Of a DNA stretch of 57,120 nucleotides, positions 15,102 through 24,476 are shown in pieces. A program made the position numbers and the translations under genes. The notes below the pieces were generated by a model. The model saw nothing but the letters and a program-made list of their open reading frames with translations. It did no database searches and had not been told where the DNA came from. Source of the DNA: RGIG3077 sp045541475. Its GTDB lineage: Bacteria > Bacillota > Clostridia > Oscillospirales > Ruminococcaceae. The stretch spans positions 1 to 57,120 of the forward strand of contig JAZQJI010000046.1 of NCBI GenBank assembly GCA_045541475.1, in the 5' to 3' direction. Numbering within the stretch: position 1 is the stretch's first letter; each line of letters opens with the position of its first letter.

Positions 15102-17258
15102 ATGGGCAACTCTGCTGATGATAAGAATTTAAGCGTTTTTTCGCCCTTAAACGGTAAAATTGTTGCACTTGGTGATGTTCCCGATAAGGTTTTTTCTGAT
15201 AAAGTGCTTGGTGATGGCTGTGCAATAATCCCAAGCGATGCAAAAATTTACAGCCCGGTTGATGGTGTTGTTACTTCAATTGCAGATACATCTCACGCAT
15301 ACGGTTTTTTAAGCGATTCGGGACTTGATATACTTGTTCATTTCGGTTTGGAAACCGTTGCACTGAAGGGAAAGGGGTTTACATCACACGTCAATGTGGG
15401 TGATAAAGTTAAAGTAGGTGACCTTATTGCTGAGGTTGATATTGATTATCTCAATGGGCAGGGTGTTAACCTTATAACTCCCGTTATTGTCTGCGATGGA
15501 GCGGATAATTTGCAAATGCAGTTAAGCAAAGGCGACATAAGAGCGGGACAGAAGTTGATTGCATTTGAAGAAACATCAAAAAATAATATATCTGCAACAG
15601 TAGATGAAGCCAAATCAAATAAAAAGCAAAAAGTCAGTTTTGATTTTTTGCAAAAGCTCGGTAAGGTGCTAATGACAGTTATTGCCGTTATGCCCGCCGC
15701 CGGACTTATGATAAGCCTTGGCAAGCTTGTTGCAATGGCAGGTGCGGATATTGGGCTTGTGGTTTCTATTGGCAGTGTTATGGAAAACATTGGCTGGGCA
15801 ATCATCAGTAATCTGCACATTTTATTTGCCGTTGCAATTGGTGGTAGCTGGGCAAAAGAAAGAGCAGGGGGAGCCTTTGCGGCACTGCTTGCATTTGTAT
15901 TGATAAATAACATTACAGGTGCGGTTTTTGGCGTTACAAATGATATGCTTGCCAATCCACAGGCTGTAACCCACTCTTTTTTTGGGCAGGAGATGCTTGT
16001 TGAGAATTACTTTACATCAGTACTTGGATCACCTGCGCTTAACATGGGTGTGTTTGTGGGTATTATTTCCGGCTTTGTTGGCGGCATTGTTTACAACAAA
16101 TTCTATAATTTTCGCAAACTGCCCGATGCACTTGCGTTTTTTAACGGAAAACGTTTTGTTCCGCTTGCGGTGATTTTTTACTCGGTAATCGTTTCGTTAG
16201 GTCTTGCGTTTGTGTGGCCGCTTATTCAAACAGGCATAAATACTTTTGGTATATGGATTGCAAATTCTGCTGATACTTCTCCCATACTTGCACCGTTTAT
16301 ATATGGAACACTTGAAAGGCTTTTGCTGCCGTTTGGTTTGCACCATATGCTTACAATCCCAATGAACTATACTTCCTTTGGCGGAACTTATACAATATTA
16401 ACAGGGACAAACGCAGGTACGCAGGTTTTCGGTCAGGATCCGTTATGGCTTGCGTGGATAACAGACCTTATTAACCTAAAAAATTCAGGCGATGTTTCAT
16501 TATATGAAAATCTGCTTGCAACGGTAACGCCTGCCCGTTTTAAAGTAGGGCAGATGATAGGCGCAACGGGCTTGCTGCTTGGTTTTGCGCTTGCAATGTA
16601 TCGTAGAGTTGATAAGGATAAACGGAAGAATTACCGTTCCATGTTTGTGTCGGCATCACTTGCGGTATTTCTTACAGGCGTTACTGAGCCGCTTGAATTT
16701 ATGTTCATGTTCTGTGCTCTGCCGTTGTATATTGTTTATGCGCTTTTGCAGGGTGTGGCATTTGCATTGGCAGGTGTTATCGATTTAAGACTGCACTCGT
16801 TCGGCAATGTTGAATTTGCGACAAGAATACCCATGTCCTTAAAGGCCGGTCTTTTAGGTGATATAATAAATTTCGTCATTTGTGTAATTGTATTTTTTAT
16901 AGTTGGATATTTTGTAGCATATTTTATGATTGGCAAATTCGGTTACGCAACACCGGGCCGCTTGGGCAATTATTCTGCTGAAGGTGACGATAATGAAATA
17001 TCTGAAAGAAAAACTGTTTCTTCAAATTCACAGCCCGAAAGAATTATTGAGCTTTTGGGTGGAAGAAATAATATCATTCTTGTTGATGCCTGCATGACAA
17101 GACTGCGTGTAACGGTAAAAAATGCTGACCTTGTTGCTGATGCTGATGCATGGAAAGCGCAAGGTGCACTCGGTCTTGTGAAAAAGGGCGAGGGCATACA
17201 GGCAATTTACGGTCCAAAGGCTGATGTTTTAAAATCAGATATTAACGATATACTTTAA
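15102..17258 (+). CDS. PTS EIIABC, maltose/glucose type, domain order A-C-B
   Basis: This 718-residue permease imports and phosphorylates a glucose-type sugar. The IIA domain (about 8-150) has the phosphorylated His80 in HFGLET. The IIC domain (about 180-600) has the GVTEPLEF motif and many membrane segments. The IIB domain (about 645-718) has the phospho-Cys664 in VDACMTRLRV. Because a MapP-like phosphatase and MalQ follow in the same operon (gaps of 8 and 2 bases), maltose is the likely substrate, giving maltose-6'-phosphate. The A-C-B order differs from the usual C-B-A. ACGGAGG precedes the ATG at 15102. Confidence 0.92.
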   Translation: MGNSADDKNLSVFSPLNGKIVALGDVPDKVFSDKVLGDGCAIIPSDAKIYSPVDGVVTSIADTSHAYGFLSDSGLDILVHFGLETVALKGKGFTSHVNVGDKVKVGDLIAEVDIDYLNGQGVNLITPVIVCDGADNLQMQLSKGDIRAGQKLIAFEETSKNNISATVDEAKSNKKQKVSFDFLQKLGKVLMTVIAVMPAAGLMISLGKLVAMAGADIGLVVSIGSVMENIGWAIISNLHILFAVAIGGSWAKERAGGAFAALLAFVLINNITGAVFGVTNDMLANPQAVTHSFFGQEMLVENYFTSVLGSPALNMGVFVGIISGFVGGIVYNKFYNFRKLPDALAFFNGKRFVPLAVIFYSVIVSLGLAFVWPLIQTGINTFGIWIANSADTSPILAPFIYGTLERLLLPFGLHHMLTIPMNYTSFGGTYTILTGTNAGTQVFGQDPLWLAWITDLINLKNSGDVSLYENLLATVTPARFKVGQMIGATGLLLGFALAMYRRVDKDKRKNYRSMFVSASLAVFLTGVTEPLEFMFMFCALPLYIVYALLQGVAFALAGVIDLRLHSFGNVEFATRIPMSLKAGLLGDIINFVICVIVFFIVGYFVAYFMIGKFGYATPGRLGNYSAEGDDNEISERKTVSSNSQPERIIELLGGRNNIILVDACMTRLRVTVKNADLVADADAWKAQGALGLVKKGEGIQAIYGPKADVLKSDINDIL

Positions 17259-17266
17259 GGTGGATT

Positions 17267-18103
17267 ATGAAATTACTGACCTTGAATACGCATAGTCTTA
17301 TTGAAGATAATTATCAGCGTAAGCTATTGGATTTTGTTGATGCAGTTTCTTTGCAAAAACCTGATATCATTGCCTTGCAGGAGGTTAACCAAAGTATTTC
17401 TGCAAATGCGGCAGGCGATGAATTTAACAGATATTTTCCGTGCGGTGATAATATCACAATCCGCAGCGATAACCATGTTTTAAATGCTACGCTGCTGCTT
17501 TGCAAAAAAGGTATTGATTATTACTGGACATATCTGCCGATAAAAAACGGATATGGAAGATTTGAAGAAGGCCTTGCAGTGATGAGCCTTAATCCTATAA
17601 TTGAAACGCAGATTGCAACTATCAGCAAAATTGATGATTACAATAATTGGAAAACACGAAAGATTATTGGGATTAAAACACAAAACTACCCTGATGAATG
17701 GTTTTTCAGTGTGCACTACGGCTGGTGGGATGACAAAGAAGAGCCGTTTGCTAAGCAATGGGAAAACACCAATTTGTATATGAAAAAGTTTAAGCGTGTG
17801 TGGCTTATGGGCGATTTTAATAATTCATCCGATGTGGCAAATCAAGGCTATGATATGGTTTTGAACAGCGGCTGGTATGATAGCTATATACTTGCTGATA
17901 ATAAGGACAACGGAATTACCGTTGCGAAAGCTATTGACGGCTGGAAAGATAAGAATAGCTTTGACAATGGCATGAGAATTGACCAGATATGGTGCAGCGA
18001 AAAGGTATCTGTTTCAAGCTGCAAAGTGATTTTTAACGGGCAAAATTACCCTATTGTTTCAGACCATTTCGGTGTTGTTATAGATTATGACAGGGGAGAT
18101 TGA
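17267..18103 (+). CDS. mapP: Endonuclease/exonuclease/phosphatase-fold protein, probable maltose-6'-phosphate phosphatase
   Basis: This 278-residue protein has the metal-dependent EEP fold: LNTHS at the start, ALQEVNQ (metal Glu), SVHYGWW, LMGDFNNSSD (Asp-x-Asn) and the terminal SDHFGVV (catalytic Asp-His). EEP proteins adjacent to maltose PTS genes in enterococci and lactobacilli are MapP, which dephosphorylates maltose-6'-phosphate. Here it lies directly between a PTS EII and MalQ, the same logic. The assignment rests on context and family. AGGTGG precedes the ATG. Without the context it would only be called an EEP protein. Confidence 0.75.
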   Translation: MKLLTLNTHSLIEDNYQRKLLDFVDAVSLQKPDIIALQEVNQSISANAAGDEFNRYFPCGDNITIRSDNHVLNATLLLCKKGIDYYWTYLPIKNGYGRFEEGLAVMSLNPIIETQIATISKIDDYNNWKTRKIIGIKTQNYPDEWFFSVHYGWWDDKEEPFAKQWENTNLYMKKFKRVWLMGDFNNSSDVANQGYDMVLNSGWYDSYILADNKDNGITVAKAIDGWKDKNSFDNGMRIDQIWCSEKVSVSSCKVIFNGQNYPIVSDHFGVVIDYDRGD

Positions 18104-18105
18104 TT

Positions 18106-19599
18106 ATGAAAAGAAACGCCGGTATTTTGCTTGCAATTTCAAGCTTGCCATCAAAATATGGGATAGGCTGTTTTGATGAAAGCGCATATAAATTTGTAGA
18201 TTGGCTGAAAAAATCAGGGCAAAAGTATTGGCAGATTTTGCCCATTGGCCCAACAGGTTATGGCGATTCACCGTATCAAACTTTTGGCGCATTTGCAGGC
18301 AATCCGTATTATATAAGTCTTGATGAATTTATAAAAAAGGGCTGGCTTACGCAAAGCGATTGCGATAAAAGTGATTTGATATCTAATGTTGAAAGCGTTG
18401 ATTATGCAAAACTGTATAAAAATAGATTTGCATTGCTGCGCAAGGCTTACCGCAACGGCAAACATTATATCCCGCATGATTTTTCGGACTTTGAAAGTCA
18501 AAACCCCTGGCTTGATGATTATGCACTTTTTATGGCACTAAAGGATAAATTTGGAGGAAAAGCATTTTGCAATTGGGAATATGATATCCGTCTGAGAAAG
18601 GCTCACGCCGTTGAAAAATACAAATCCGAGCTTTGTGATGATATAGGCTTTTACAAGTTTTTGCAGTATAGTTTTTTTAGTCAGTGGAACAATTTAAAAA
18701 AATATGCCAATAAAAACGGCATAAAAATCATTGGCGATATTCCGATATACGCCGCAGCGGATAGTGCTGATGTCTGGGCAAATCCATTGCTTTTTCAGCT
18801 TGATGAAAATAATGTACAAAAAGCTGTTGCGGGTTGTCCGCCTGATGCTTTTGCACCAAACGGTCAGCTTTGGGGCAATCCACTTTATGATTGGGAGAAA
18901 CACAGAAAAAGCGGATTTGCCTGGTGGATTTTACGGCTTAAATCATGCTTTGAATTGTTTGATGTTGTAAGAATTGATCATTTCAGAGGATTTGACGAGT
19001 ATTTTTCAATACCTTATGGTGATTTTGATGCCAAAAATGGACATTGGGAAGACGGTCCGCGTATGGAGCTATTTAATGCAGTTGAAAAGGCAATCGGCAA
19101 AAAAGAAGTAATTGCCGAAGATTTGGGCTTTGTCACCGATAGTGTAAAGCATTTGGTAAAAGAAAGCGGTTTTCCGAATATGAAAGTGCTTGAGTTTGCA
19201 TTCGACTCAAGAGATACAGGAAATCGTGAAGATTATCTTCCGCATAACTATACTGAAAACAGCGTTGCTTATACGGGCACGCATGATAATCAAACATTAG
19301 TTTCGTGGATTGATACTATTACCGAGGAAGAACGAAAAGCTGTGCGTGATTATCTTTGTGATTATCATACACCGCAAGATAAACTGAATAAACCGCTTAT
19401 TGCCCTTCTTATGAGAAGCAAGGCAAAGCTTTGCATTATACCGATGCAGGATTGGCTCGGTCTTGATGACAGTGCCCGCATGAATACGCCGTCTACTATG
19501 GGAAACAACTGGAAATGGCGTGCAAAGCCAAACACGTTTACAGAAGAATTTGCGGCTGAAATTGCTCATATTACTAAAATTTACGGCAGAAATAGCTGA
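18106..19599 (+). CDS. malQ: 4-alpha-glucanotransferase (amylomaltase, GH77)
   Basis: This 497-residue enzyme transfers glucan chains between maltodextrins and releases glucose from maltose. GH77 hallmarks are RNAGILLAISSLPSKYGIG at the N-terminus, DVVRIDHFRGF (nucleophile Asp), VIAEDLGFVT (acid/base Glu) and YTGTHDNQTLV (third Asp). The ATG at 18106 is preceded by AGGGGAG inside the end of mapP; only two bases separate the stop and start. Length is typical for bacterial MalQ. Products feed the glycogen phosphorylase encoded at 27.5 kb. Confidence 0.95.
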   Translation: MKRNAGILLAISSLPSKYGIGCFDESAYKFVDWLKKSGQKYWQILPIGPTGYGDSPYQTFGAFAGNPYYISLDEFIKKGWLTQSDCDKSDLISNVESVDYAKLYKNRFALLRKAYRNGKHYIPHDFSDFESQNPWLDDYALFMALKDKFGGKAFCNWEYDIRLRKAHAVEKYKSELCDDIGFYKFLQYSFFSQWNNLKKYANKNGIKIIGDIPIYAAADSADVWANPLLFQLDENNVQKAVAGCPPDAFAPNGQLWGNPLYDWEKHRKSGFAWWILRLKSCFELFDVVRIDHFRGFDEYFSIPYGDFDAKNGHWEDGPRMELFNAVEKAIGKKEVIAEDLGFVTDSVKHLVKESGFPNMKVLEFAFDSRDTGNREDYLPHNYTENSVAYTGTHDNQTLVSWIDTITEEERKAVRDYLCDYHTPQDKLNKPLIALLMRSKAKLCIIPMQDWLGLDDSARMNTPSTMGNNWKWRAKPNTFTEEFAAEIAHITKIYGRNS

Positions 19600-19641
19600 T
19601 TGATGTTATAATTTAAAACTTTTTTGAAAGGGGATTTAGAT

Positions 19642-19899
19642 GTGAGAAGCTTTACCTACACTATTAAAGATGAGCTGGGAATACACGCAAGACCGGCAGG
19701 TATGCTTGCCAAAGCTGCAAAAGCGATGGATAGTGAAATAACTATAACAAAAGGTGAAAAAACGGTTAACGCTGTTAAGCTTATGGCGCTTATGGGACTT
19801 GGTGTAAAATGTGGTGATAATATAACCGTTACCGTAAACGGCGGCGATGAAATGTTTAACGAGCGAACAATCAAAGGCTTTTTAGAAGCAAATCTTTGA
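19642..19899 (+). CDS. ptsH: HPr phosphocarrier protein, Ser46 replaced by Lys
   Basis: This 85-residue protein relays phosphate from Enzyme I to IIA. His15 in GIHARPAG is the phosphorylation site. The segment KTVNAVKLMALMGLGV aligns with KTVNLKSIMGVMSLG of B. subtilis HPr and puts Lys at position 46, where HPr kinase phosphorylates Ser. It therefore cannot be regulated by Ser46 phosphorylation. The start is GTG at 19642, 8 bases after AAAGGGG; an upstream TTG overlaps that site. It ends the maltose operon just before a terminator. Confidence 0.92.
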   Translation: MRSFTYTIKDELGIHARPAGMLAKAAKAMDSEITITKGEKTVNAVKLMALMGLGVKCGDNITVTVNGGDEMFNERTIKGFLEANL

Positions 19900-19925
19900 T
19901 AGAAAAATGTATCGACGAAAACAAA

Positions 19926-19958
19926 AAGCCTTCCCATACGGGAAGGCTTGATATTTTT
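19926..19958. terminator. Convergent terminator, maltose operon and minus-strand operon
   Basis: AAGCCTTCCC and GGGAAGGCTT pair around ATAC. T-runs follow on both strands, so it serves both the HPr gene and the coiled-coil gene at 19978. Confidence 0.88.
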
Positions 19959-19977
19959 TAGGTGTGTGAAGTTAGGG

Positions 19978-20460
19978 TTAGTTCTGTGACTGAGATTTTG
20001 AACGTTTGCCCTTTGAAGAATCGTTTATAGCCTGCTTTGTGCGTTTTACATCAGCAAGACCTGTTGTAAGATAAACTTCTGTCTGGGTAAGAATGTTATC
20101 GATATACTCATTTGCGGCGTTGCGCATTTCTTTTGCTCTTGACTGTGCCTGAGCAAGAACATCATTTGCACGCTGTTTTGCTTCTTTAAGGATTTCTTCC
20201 TGCGAAACAATAACCTTTGCACGTTCTTCGGCACGTCTTACAATGTTTTCTGCCTTACCTTCAGCTTCCTTTAAGATTCTTTCACAGTCAAAGTCAATAA
20301 GCTTAGCTCTCTTGATTTCCTGCGGAAGATTCAGTCTGATTTCGTTGATAAGGTCACGCATTCTTTCAGCGTCAATAATGCATTTTTGAGAAGAAAAAGG
20401 TACGGTGGGTGCTTTGTCGATTTGTTCGTCCATCATTTCGAGAATGTCGTCAATGTTCAT
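19978..20460 (-). CDS. Coiled-coil protein of unknown function next to coaD
   Basis: This 160-residue protein is mostly a long charged alpha-helix (about 55-130) rich in Glu, Lys, Arg and Ala, with a basic C-terminal tail (SKGKRSKSQSQ). The pattern resembles V-ATPase subunit E or DivIVA-type coiled coils, and similar genes next to coaD in clostridia are often labelled ATPase without evidence. A GGAGAAC site precedes the ATG. It is the last gene of the rsmD-coaD operon. I do not assign a function. Confidence 0.75.
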   Translation of the reverse strand: MNIDDILEMMDEQIDKAPTVPFSSQKCIIDAERMRDLINEIRLNLPQEIKRAKLIDFDCERILKEAEGKAENIVRRAEERAKVIVSQEEILKEAKQRANDVLAQAQSRAKEMRNAANEYIDNILTQTEVYLTTGLADVKRTKQAINDSSKGKRSKSQSQN

Positions 20461-20501
20461 GGTGTTCTCCGTTTCCGCCGCAATGGGCTTTTTAGTTTAT
20501 T

Positions 20502-21002
20502 TTAAGTATTATCCTTTTTGGTAAGTCTGTCCTTGATATCGTAAAGTATACTTGGTGAAACAAAGTGGCTGATATCACCGCCAAAGCTTGCAATTTGCTT
20601 AACAACGCTTGAGCTTAAATACATATTTTCAGCGCTTGTAGTTAAAAACACAGTCTCCGCATCGGCGTAAAGCTTTTTGTTTGCAAGCGCCATCTGAAAT
20701 TCATATTCAAAGTCACTAACAGCACGTAAGCCTTTTACAATTGCAATAGCGCCTTTTTCACGCACATAATCTGCCAAAAGCCCTTCAAGAACGTCAATTT
20801 CTACATTATCAAGACCGCTTGTTACTGTTTTTAGCATTTTTACGCGTTCTTCCGTTGTAAAGCTGTATGTCTTGGCAGCGTTGATAGAAACCAAAACGAT
20901 TACTTTATCAAACAGTTTTGACGCACGGGTGATTATATCAACATGGCCGAGTGTTACCGGGTCGAAACTTCCCGGGCAAACCGCCAGCCTTTCACGTTTC
21001 AT
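20502..21002 (-). CDS. coaD: Phosphopantetheine adenylyltransferase
   Basis: This 166-residue enzyme makes dephospho-CoA from 4'-phosphopantetheine and ATP. The nucleotidyltransferase signature is CPGSFDPVTLGHVDII at the N-terminus (HxGH variant, T-x-G-H), followed by VKGLRAVSDFEYEFQMA and the C-terminal ENMYLSSSVVKQIASFGGD. Length is typical. GAAAGGA precedes the ATG. It lies 33 bases after rsmD, the usual Firmicutes neighbour. Confidence 0.97.
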   Translation of the reverse strand: MKRERLAVCPGSFDPVTLGHVDIITRASKLFDKVIVLVSINAAKTYSFTTEERVKMLKTVTSGLDNVEIDVLEGLLADYVREKGAIAIVKGLRAVSDFEYEFQMALANKKLYADAETVFLTTSAENMYLSSSVVKQIASFGGDISHFVSPSILYDIKDRLTKKDNT

Positions 21003-21035
21003 ATATATATCAATCCTTTCGCATAAAATTTAAAT

Positions 21036-21569
21036 TTATGCTTTGTATATGCTCACTTCTATTTTGCCGTATTTGTAGCGCTTTTTAAGTGCAATGCCGT
21101 CATATTCATCGCAAAGCGGACATTTAGGCTCATGCTCGCACACAACAAGAGCATTCTCGTTGCATATAGAGCTTATAAACGGCAGCAGCTTTTGCAAATT
21201 GTCCTCGTTATATGGCGGATCTAAAAAGATTATATCAAATTTTTCAATTCTGCTTTTAATGTACGAATAAGAATCAAGCGGAAAAACCTTGGATTTGTCA
21301 TCAAATCCACAAGATTTAACATTGCTGCGTATGCAATCAAGCGCGTTTTTTGCATTATCAATAAACACGCAGCTGGCAGCGCCGCGACTCAAAGCTTCAA
21401 CGCCCATTTGTCCGCTGCCTGCAAACAAATCAAGCACTTTAGCGCCTTGCACATCAAATTGAATTGCCGAGAAGATAGCTTCTTTAACCATATCCGTCGT
21501 CGGACGAGTGTCCAAGCCTTCGGGTGTAACAAGCTTTCTTCCTCTTGCTGTTCCTGTAATAACTCTCAT
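21036..21569 (-). CDS. rsmD: 16S rRNA (guanine(966)-N2)-methyltransferase
   Basis: This 177-residue enzyme methylates G966 of 16S rRNA. Visible are VITGTARGRKL, RPTTDMVKEAIFS, the SAM-binding LDLFAGSGQMGVEALSRGA, and the catalytic IIFLDPPY. Length fits the family. GAAAGGAAAATT precedes the ATG. It is part of the uvrC-rsmD-coaD operon. Confidence 0.97.
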   Translation of the reverse strand: MRVITGTARGRKLVTPEGLDTRPTTDMVKEAIFSAIQFDVQGAKVLDLFAGSGQMGVEALSRGAASCVFIDNAKNALDCIRSNVKSCGFDDKSKVFPLDSYSYIKSRIEKFDIIFLDPPYNEDNLQKLLPFISSICNENALVVCEHEPKCPLCDEYDGIALKKRYKYGKIEVSIYKA

Positions 21570-21632
21570 AATTTTCCTTTCAGGATGGTATCCTACACAT
21601 TATATCACAATATTTTTTATTTGTCCATATTT

Positions 21633-23456
21633 TTACATCATATTTTCGATAATTTTTACTACCTCAACAGCTGTTTGCTGTGATACACCGGCAATTTGGG
21701 CAATTTCATCAACGCTTGCTTCCTTTAAAGCGCTTCTGGTTTTGTAGTGCGATATTATTTTTGCGGCTTTTTTGGGGCCAATTCCGTGAACCTCCGTCAG
21801 CAACGGCTCAAAGCTGTCTTTCGAGTGCTTTTTGCGCTGATATCCTATTGCAAATCTGTGCATTTCGTCCTGTATGCGTGTTATCAGCATAAATGCAGCG
21901 GATTTTGAAGAAATTTCAATTTCGCCGCCACCTGTTGCTATCGCTCTGGTTCTGTGTTTGGAGTCCTTTACAATACCAAAAACGGCAACGTTTATGCCCA
22001 TTTGACGCAAAATCGGCAAAACAGCATTTATTTGTCCCTTGCCGCCGTCAACAAAAATCAAATCCGGCAGAATTTTAAAACCGTCGTCAGTTTCATCATT
22101 ATTGCAATAGTGCAAAAAGCGTCTTTCAAGCACTTCACGCATACTTGCGTAGTCATTTTGTATATCAATAGATTTAATCGAAAATCGCTTGTAATATTTC
22201 TTTTGCGGTCTGCCATTTTCAAAAACAACCATACCCGCAACCATTGCCGATGATGAAAGGTTGGAAATATCATACGCTTCAATATATAGCGGTGTTTTTG
22301 GCAGACCTAACGCCTTTTGCAATTCTTCCAATGCGGTAATTTCTGTACTAAGCCTTTGCTTTTTCAGCGATATTTCTTCGTAGGCGTTGTTTTTGCACAT
22401 TGAAAGTAGTGCCTTACCCTGACCGCGCTGTGCAGTAGTTATTTTTACCGTATGACCGCTTTTTTCTTTAAGCATTTTTTCAAGCAGTTCACTGTCATCG
22501 GGCATAGTTTCAACAATGATATTTTTGGGTATATCCCTTGTGGTTGCGTAGTAGCTTGCCACAAACTCGCTTAAAAAGCTTTCCGGCTCAATAATGTTAT
22601 CAACAAAAAATGTGTTTTTATCAAAAAGTCTGCCGTTGCGATAACACAGCACCGATACGCATAAATCATCAACATTGCGTGCAAATGCGAAAATATCGGT
22701 ATCGCGCAGTGCTTCTTCAATGATAAGATGACTGTTTGCAGCCTTTTCAATTGCCGATATTTTATCACGCAAACTTGCCGCTAATTCAAATTCAAGATTT
22801 TCTGCGGCCTCTTCCATTTTTGTCCGCAGTTTTTCAACTGTTTCTTTACTGCCGCCTTTAATAAAATCCACAGCCTGTTCAATAATTTTGCTGTATTCTT
22901 GTTGCGAAATTTTGCCTTTGCAAACTCCCATGCATCGCTTTATGTGATAGTTTAGGCATGGCTTTTGTATTTTTTGAAAACTGCGGTTGCAAGTAGGAAG
23001 CATAAAAATCTTGTTTACTTCTTCAACAGTATTTTTGGTTACAAATCCACTGATATACGGTCCTAAATAAGTAGCGCCGTCATTTTCGTACTGCAACGCC
23101 GATTTTATGCGCGGATACTTACCCGCTGTGATTTTAATATAATGATAGCCCTTATCATCCTTTAAAAGAATGTTGTATTTTGGCATGTGCTGTTTTATCA
23201 TACTACATTCAAGCAAAAGGGCTTCGTACTCGCTGTTGGTTACAATAAAGTCAAAATCATCAACAAGACTTACCATTTTTGCAACCTTTGGAGTGTGGTC
23301 GGGATTTTCACGAAAATAGCTTGAAACACGGTTATGCAGATTTTTAGCTTTGCCAATATATATTATGTTCCCTTCAGAATTTTTCATAATATATATTCCG
23401 GGCGACTTTGTAAGGTGGCTTGCCTTGTCTCGTAAAAGCGGCAGTTTTTTATTCAT
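21633..23456 (-). CDS. uvrC: UvrABC excinuclease subunit C
   Basis: This 607-residue nuclease makes the dual incisions in nucleotide excision repair. It has the GIY-YIG domain at about 15-95 (GIYIMKNSEGNIIYIGKAKNL as two short motifs), a Cys-containing segment (CNRSFQKIQKPCLNYHIKRCMG region), the UVR motif near 205-240, the RNase H-like domain (IEAYDISN, FVDGGKGQINAVLPIL), and terminal HhH repeats (VHGIGPKKAAKII). Full length. The gene follows the WG-like protein by 23 bases. Confidence 0.97.
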   Translation of the reverse strand: MNKKLPLLRDKASHLTKSPGIYIMKNSEGNIIYIGKAKNLHNRVSSYFRENPDHTPKVAKMVSLVDDFDFIVTNSEYEALLLECSMIKQHMPKYNILLKDDKGYHYIKITAGKYPRIKSALQYENDGATYLGPYISGFVTKNTVEEVNKIFMLPTCNRSFQKIQKPCLNYHIKRCMGVCKGKISQQEYSKIIEQAVDFIKGGSKETVEKLRTKMEEAAENLEFELAASLRDKISAIEKAANSHLIIEEALRDTDIFAFARNVDDLCVSVLCYRNGRLFDKNTFFVDNIIEPESFLSEFVASYYATTRDIPKNIIVETMPDDSELLEKMLKEKSGHTVKITTAQRGQGKALLSMCKNNAYEEISLKKQRLSTEITALEELQKALGLPKTPLYIEAYDISNLSSSAMVAGMVVFENGRPQKKYYKRFSIKSIDIQNDYASMREVLERRFLHYCNNDETDDGFKILPDLIFVDGGKGQINAVLPILRQMGINVAVFGIVKDSKHRTRAIATGGGEIEISSKSAAFMLITRIQDEMHRFAIGYQRKKHSKDSFEPLLTEVHGIGPKKAAKIISHYKTRSALKEASVDEIAQIAGVSQQTAVEVVKIIENMM

Positions 23457-23479
23457 ATAATTAGTTCCTATAAGATAAA

Positions 23480-24457
23480 TCAGGTATTTGAGAATGAGCA
23501 GGAATTAAGCACAAACGAGCCGTTAAAGCTCTTTACAAAGCTTAGTTGTGCGTTAACATCATAACGATTGTTGATATATTCCTCAGTATTTTCCGCATCT
23601 GCAACAGGTACGTCATAAGTGAATGAAACAGTGCATTTGTACTGCGTGCCTGATTCATCTACTGTGATTTCAGGTGTTACGTTGTCAAACTGATAAAAGT
23701 ATTTTTCCGAATCTAAGTTTTCGCCCAGCAATACTGAATCGTCCATAAGTTCATCCTTGTATTTAAAATCGTTGTCACCATAAAAAAGTGCTTCAATATA
23801 ATCGCCGGATTCATTAACAAGATTTATGTATTCAAGCGCATGGGCGTATGTCACAGGTTCAGGCAGTACTAACTCAATAAGCTTGTTTGTTGTGTGTATA
23901 CTGCAGTTTATTTGCAGTTTTTCAATAAGTATACCGCTCTTTTGCACTCTTGCGGTGTATGTAACTGACTTTGCCGCAAAATCATAAGTTCCGTCAGTGT
24001 TTTTTAAAATTTGCGAAAATTCTTCGTTGCAAAGAATATTTAAAGATGTGTCATAAACAGCAAATTTGTTTTCAAAGGTTTCTGCAGATAGTATTTCACT
24101 GTTTAAAACATTAATCTTTGAATATACAACGGGTATGGCAATACTGCCTTTTTCGTCAACGGCACCGTATGACATAACCCCGTGTGAAGATTCACCCACA
24201 ATGTACTTGCCTTTTCCAAGCGAATACAGATAGTCCCATTTTGCATCCATAATAATTTCGTTGTCAGAATTTTTAATGCCGTACAATCCGTTTTCGCTAT
24301 AAATCGTCCAATCTGTATATTCATTGGCAATTATTTGTGTATCGCTAAGCGTGGTTATTGTTTTGCTTTTTGATTTTGTTGTGTAATAGATGGTAAACGC
24401 CATTATCAGCGCAATAAAAAAAAGAGCTGATGCGACAATTCGAATTTTTGAATCCAC
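23480..24457 (-). CDS. Membrane-anchored WG-repeat-like protein
   Basis: This 325-residue protein has an N-terminal transmembrane segment (about 7-26) and an extracytoplasmic region. Residues 50-130 show WG-like beta repeats (YSENGLYGIKNSDNEIIMDA, GAVDEKGSIAIP). The rest is beta-rich and not recognised. The start is a GTG at 24457, 8 bases after GGAG. It sits between queT and uvrC in an otherwise housekeeping operon; no functional link is evident. Confidence 0.7.
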   Translation of the reverse strand: MDSKIRIVASALFFIALIMAFTIYYTTKSKSKTITTLSDTQIIANEYTDWTIYSENGLYGIKNSDNEIIMDAKWDYLYSLGKGKYIVGESSHGVMSYGAVDEKGSIAIPVVYSKINVLNSEILSAETFENKFAVYDTSLNILCNEEFSQILKNTDGTYDFAAKSVTYTARVQKSGILIEKLQINCSIHTTNKLIELVLPEPVTYAHALEYINLVNESGDYIEALFYGDNDFKYKDELMDDSVLLGENLDSEKYFYQFDNVTPEITVDESGTQYKCTVSFTYDVPVADAENTEEYINNRYDVNAQLSFVKSFNGSFVLNSCSFSNT

Positions 24458-24476
24458 ACAATCAACTCCGTTTCAT

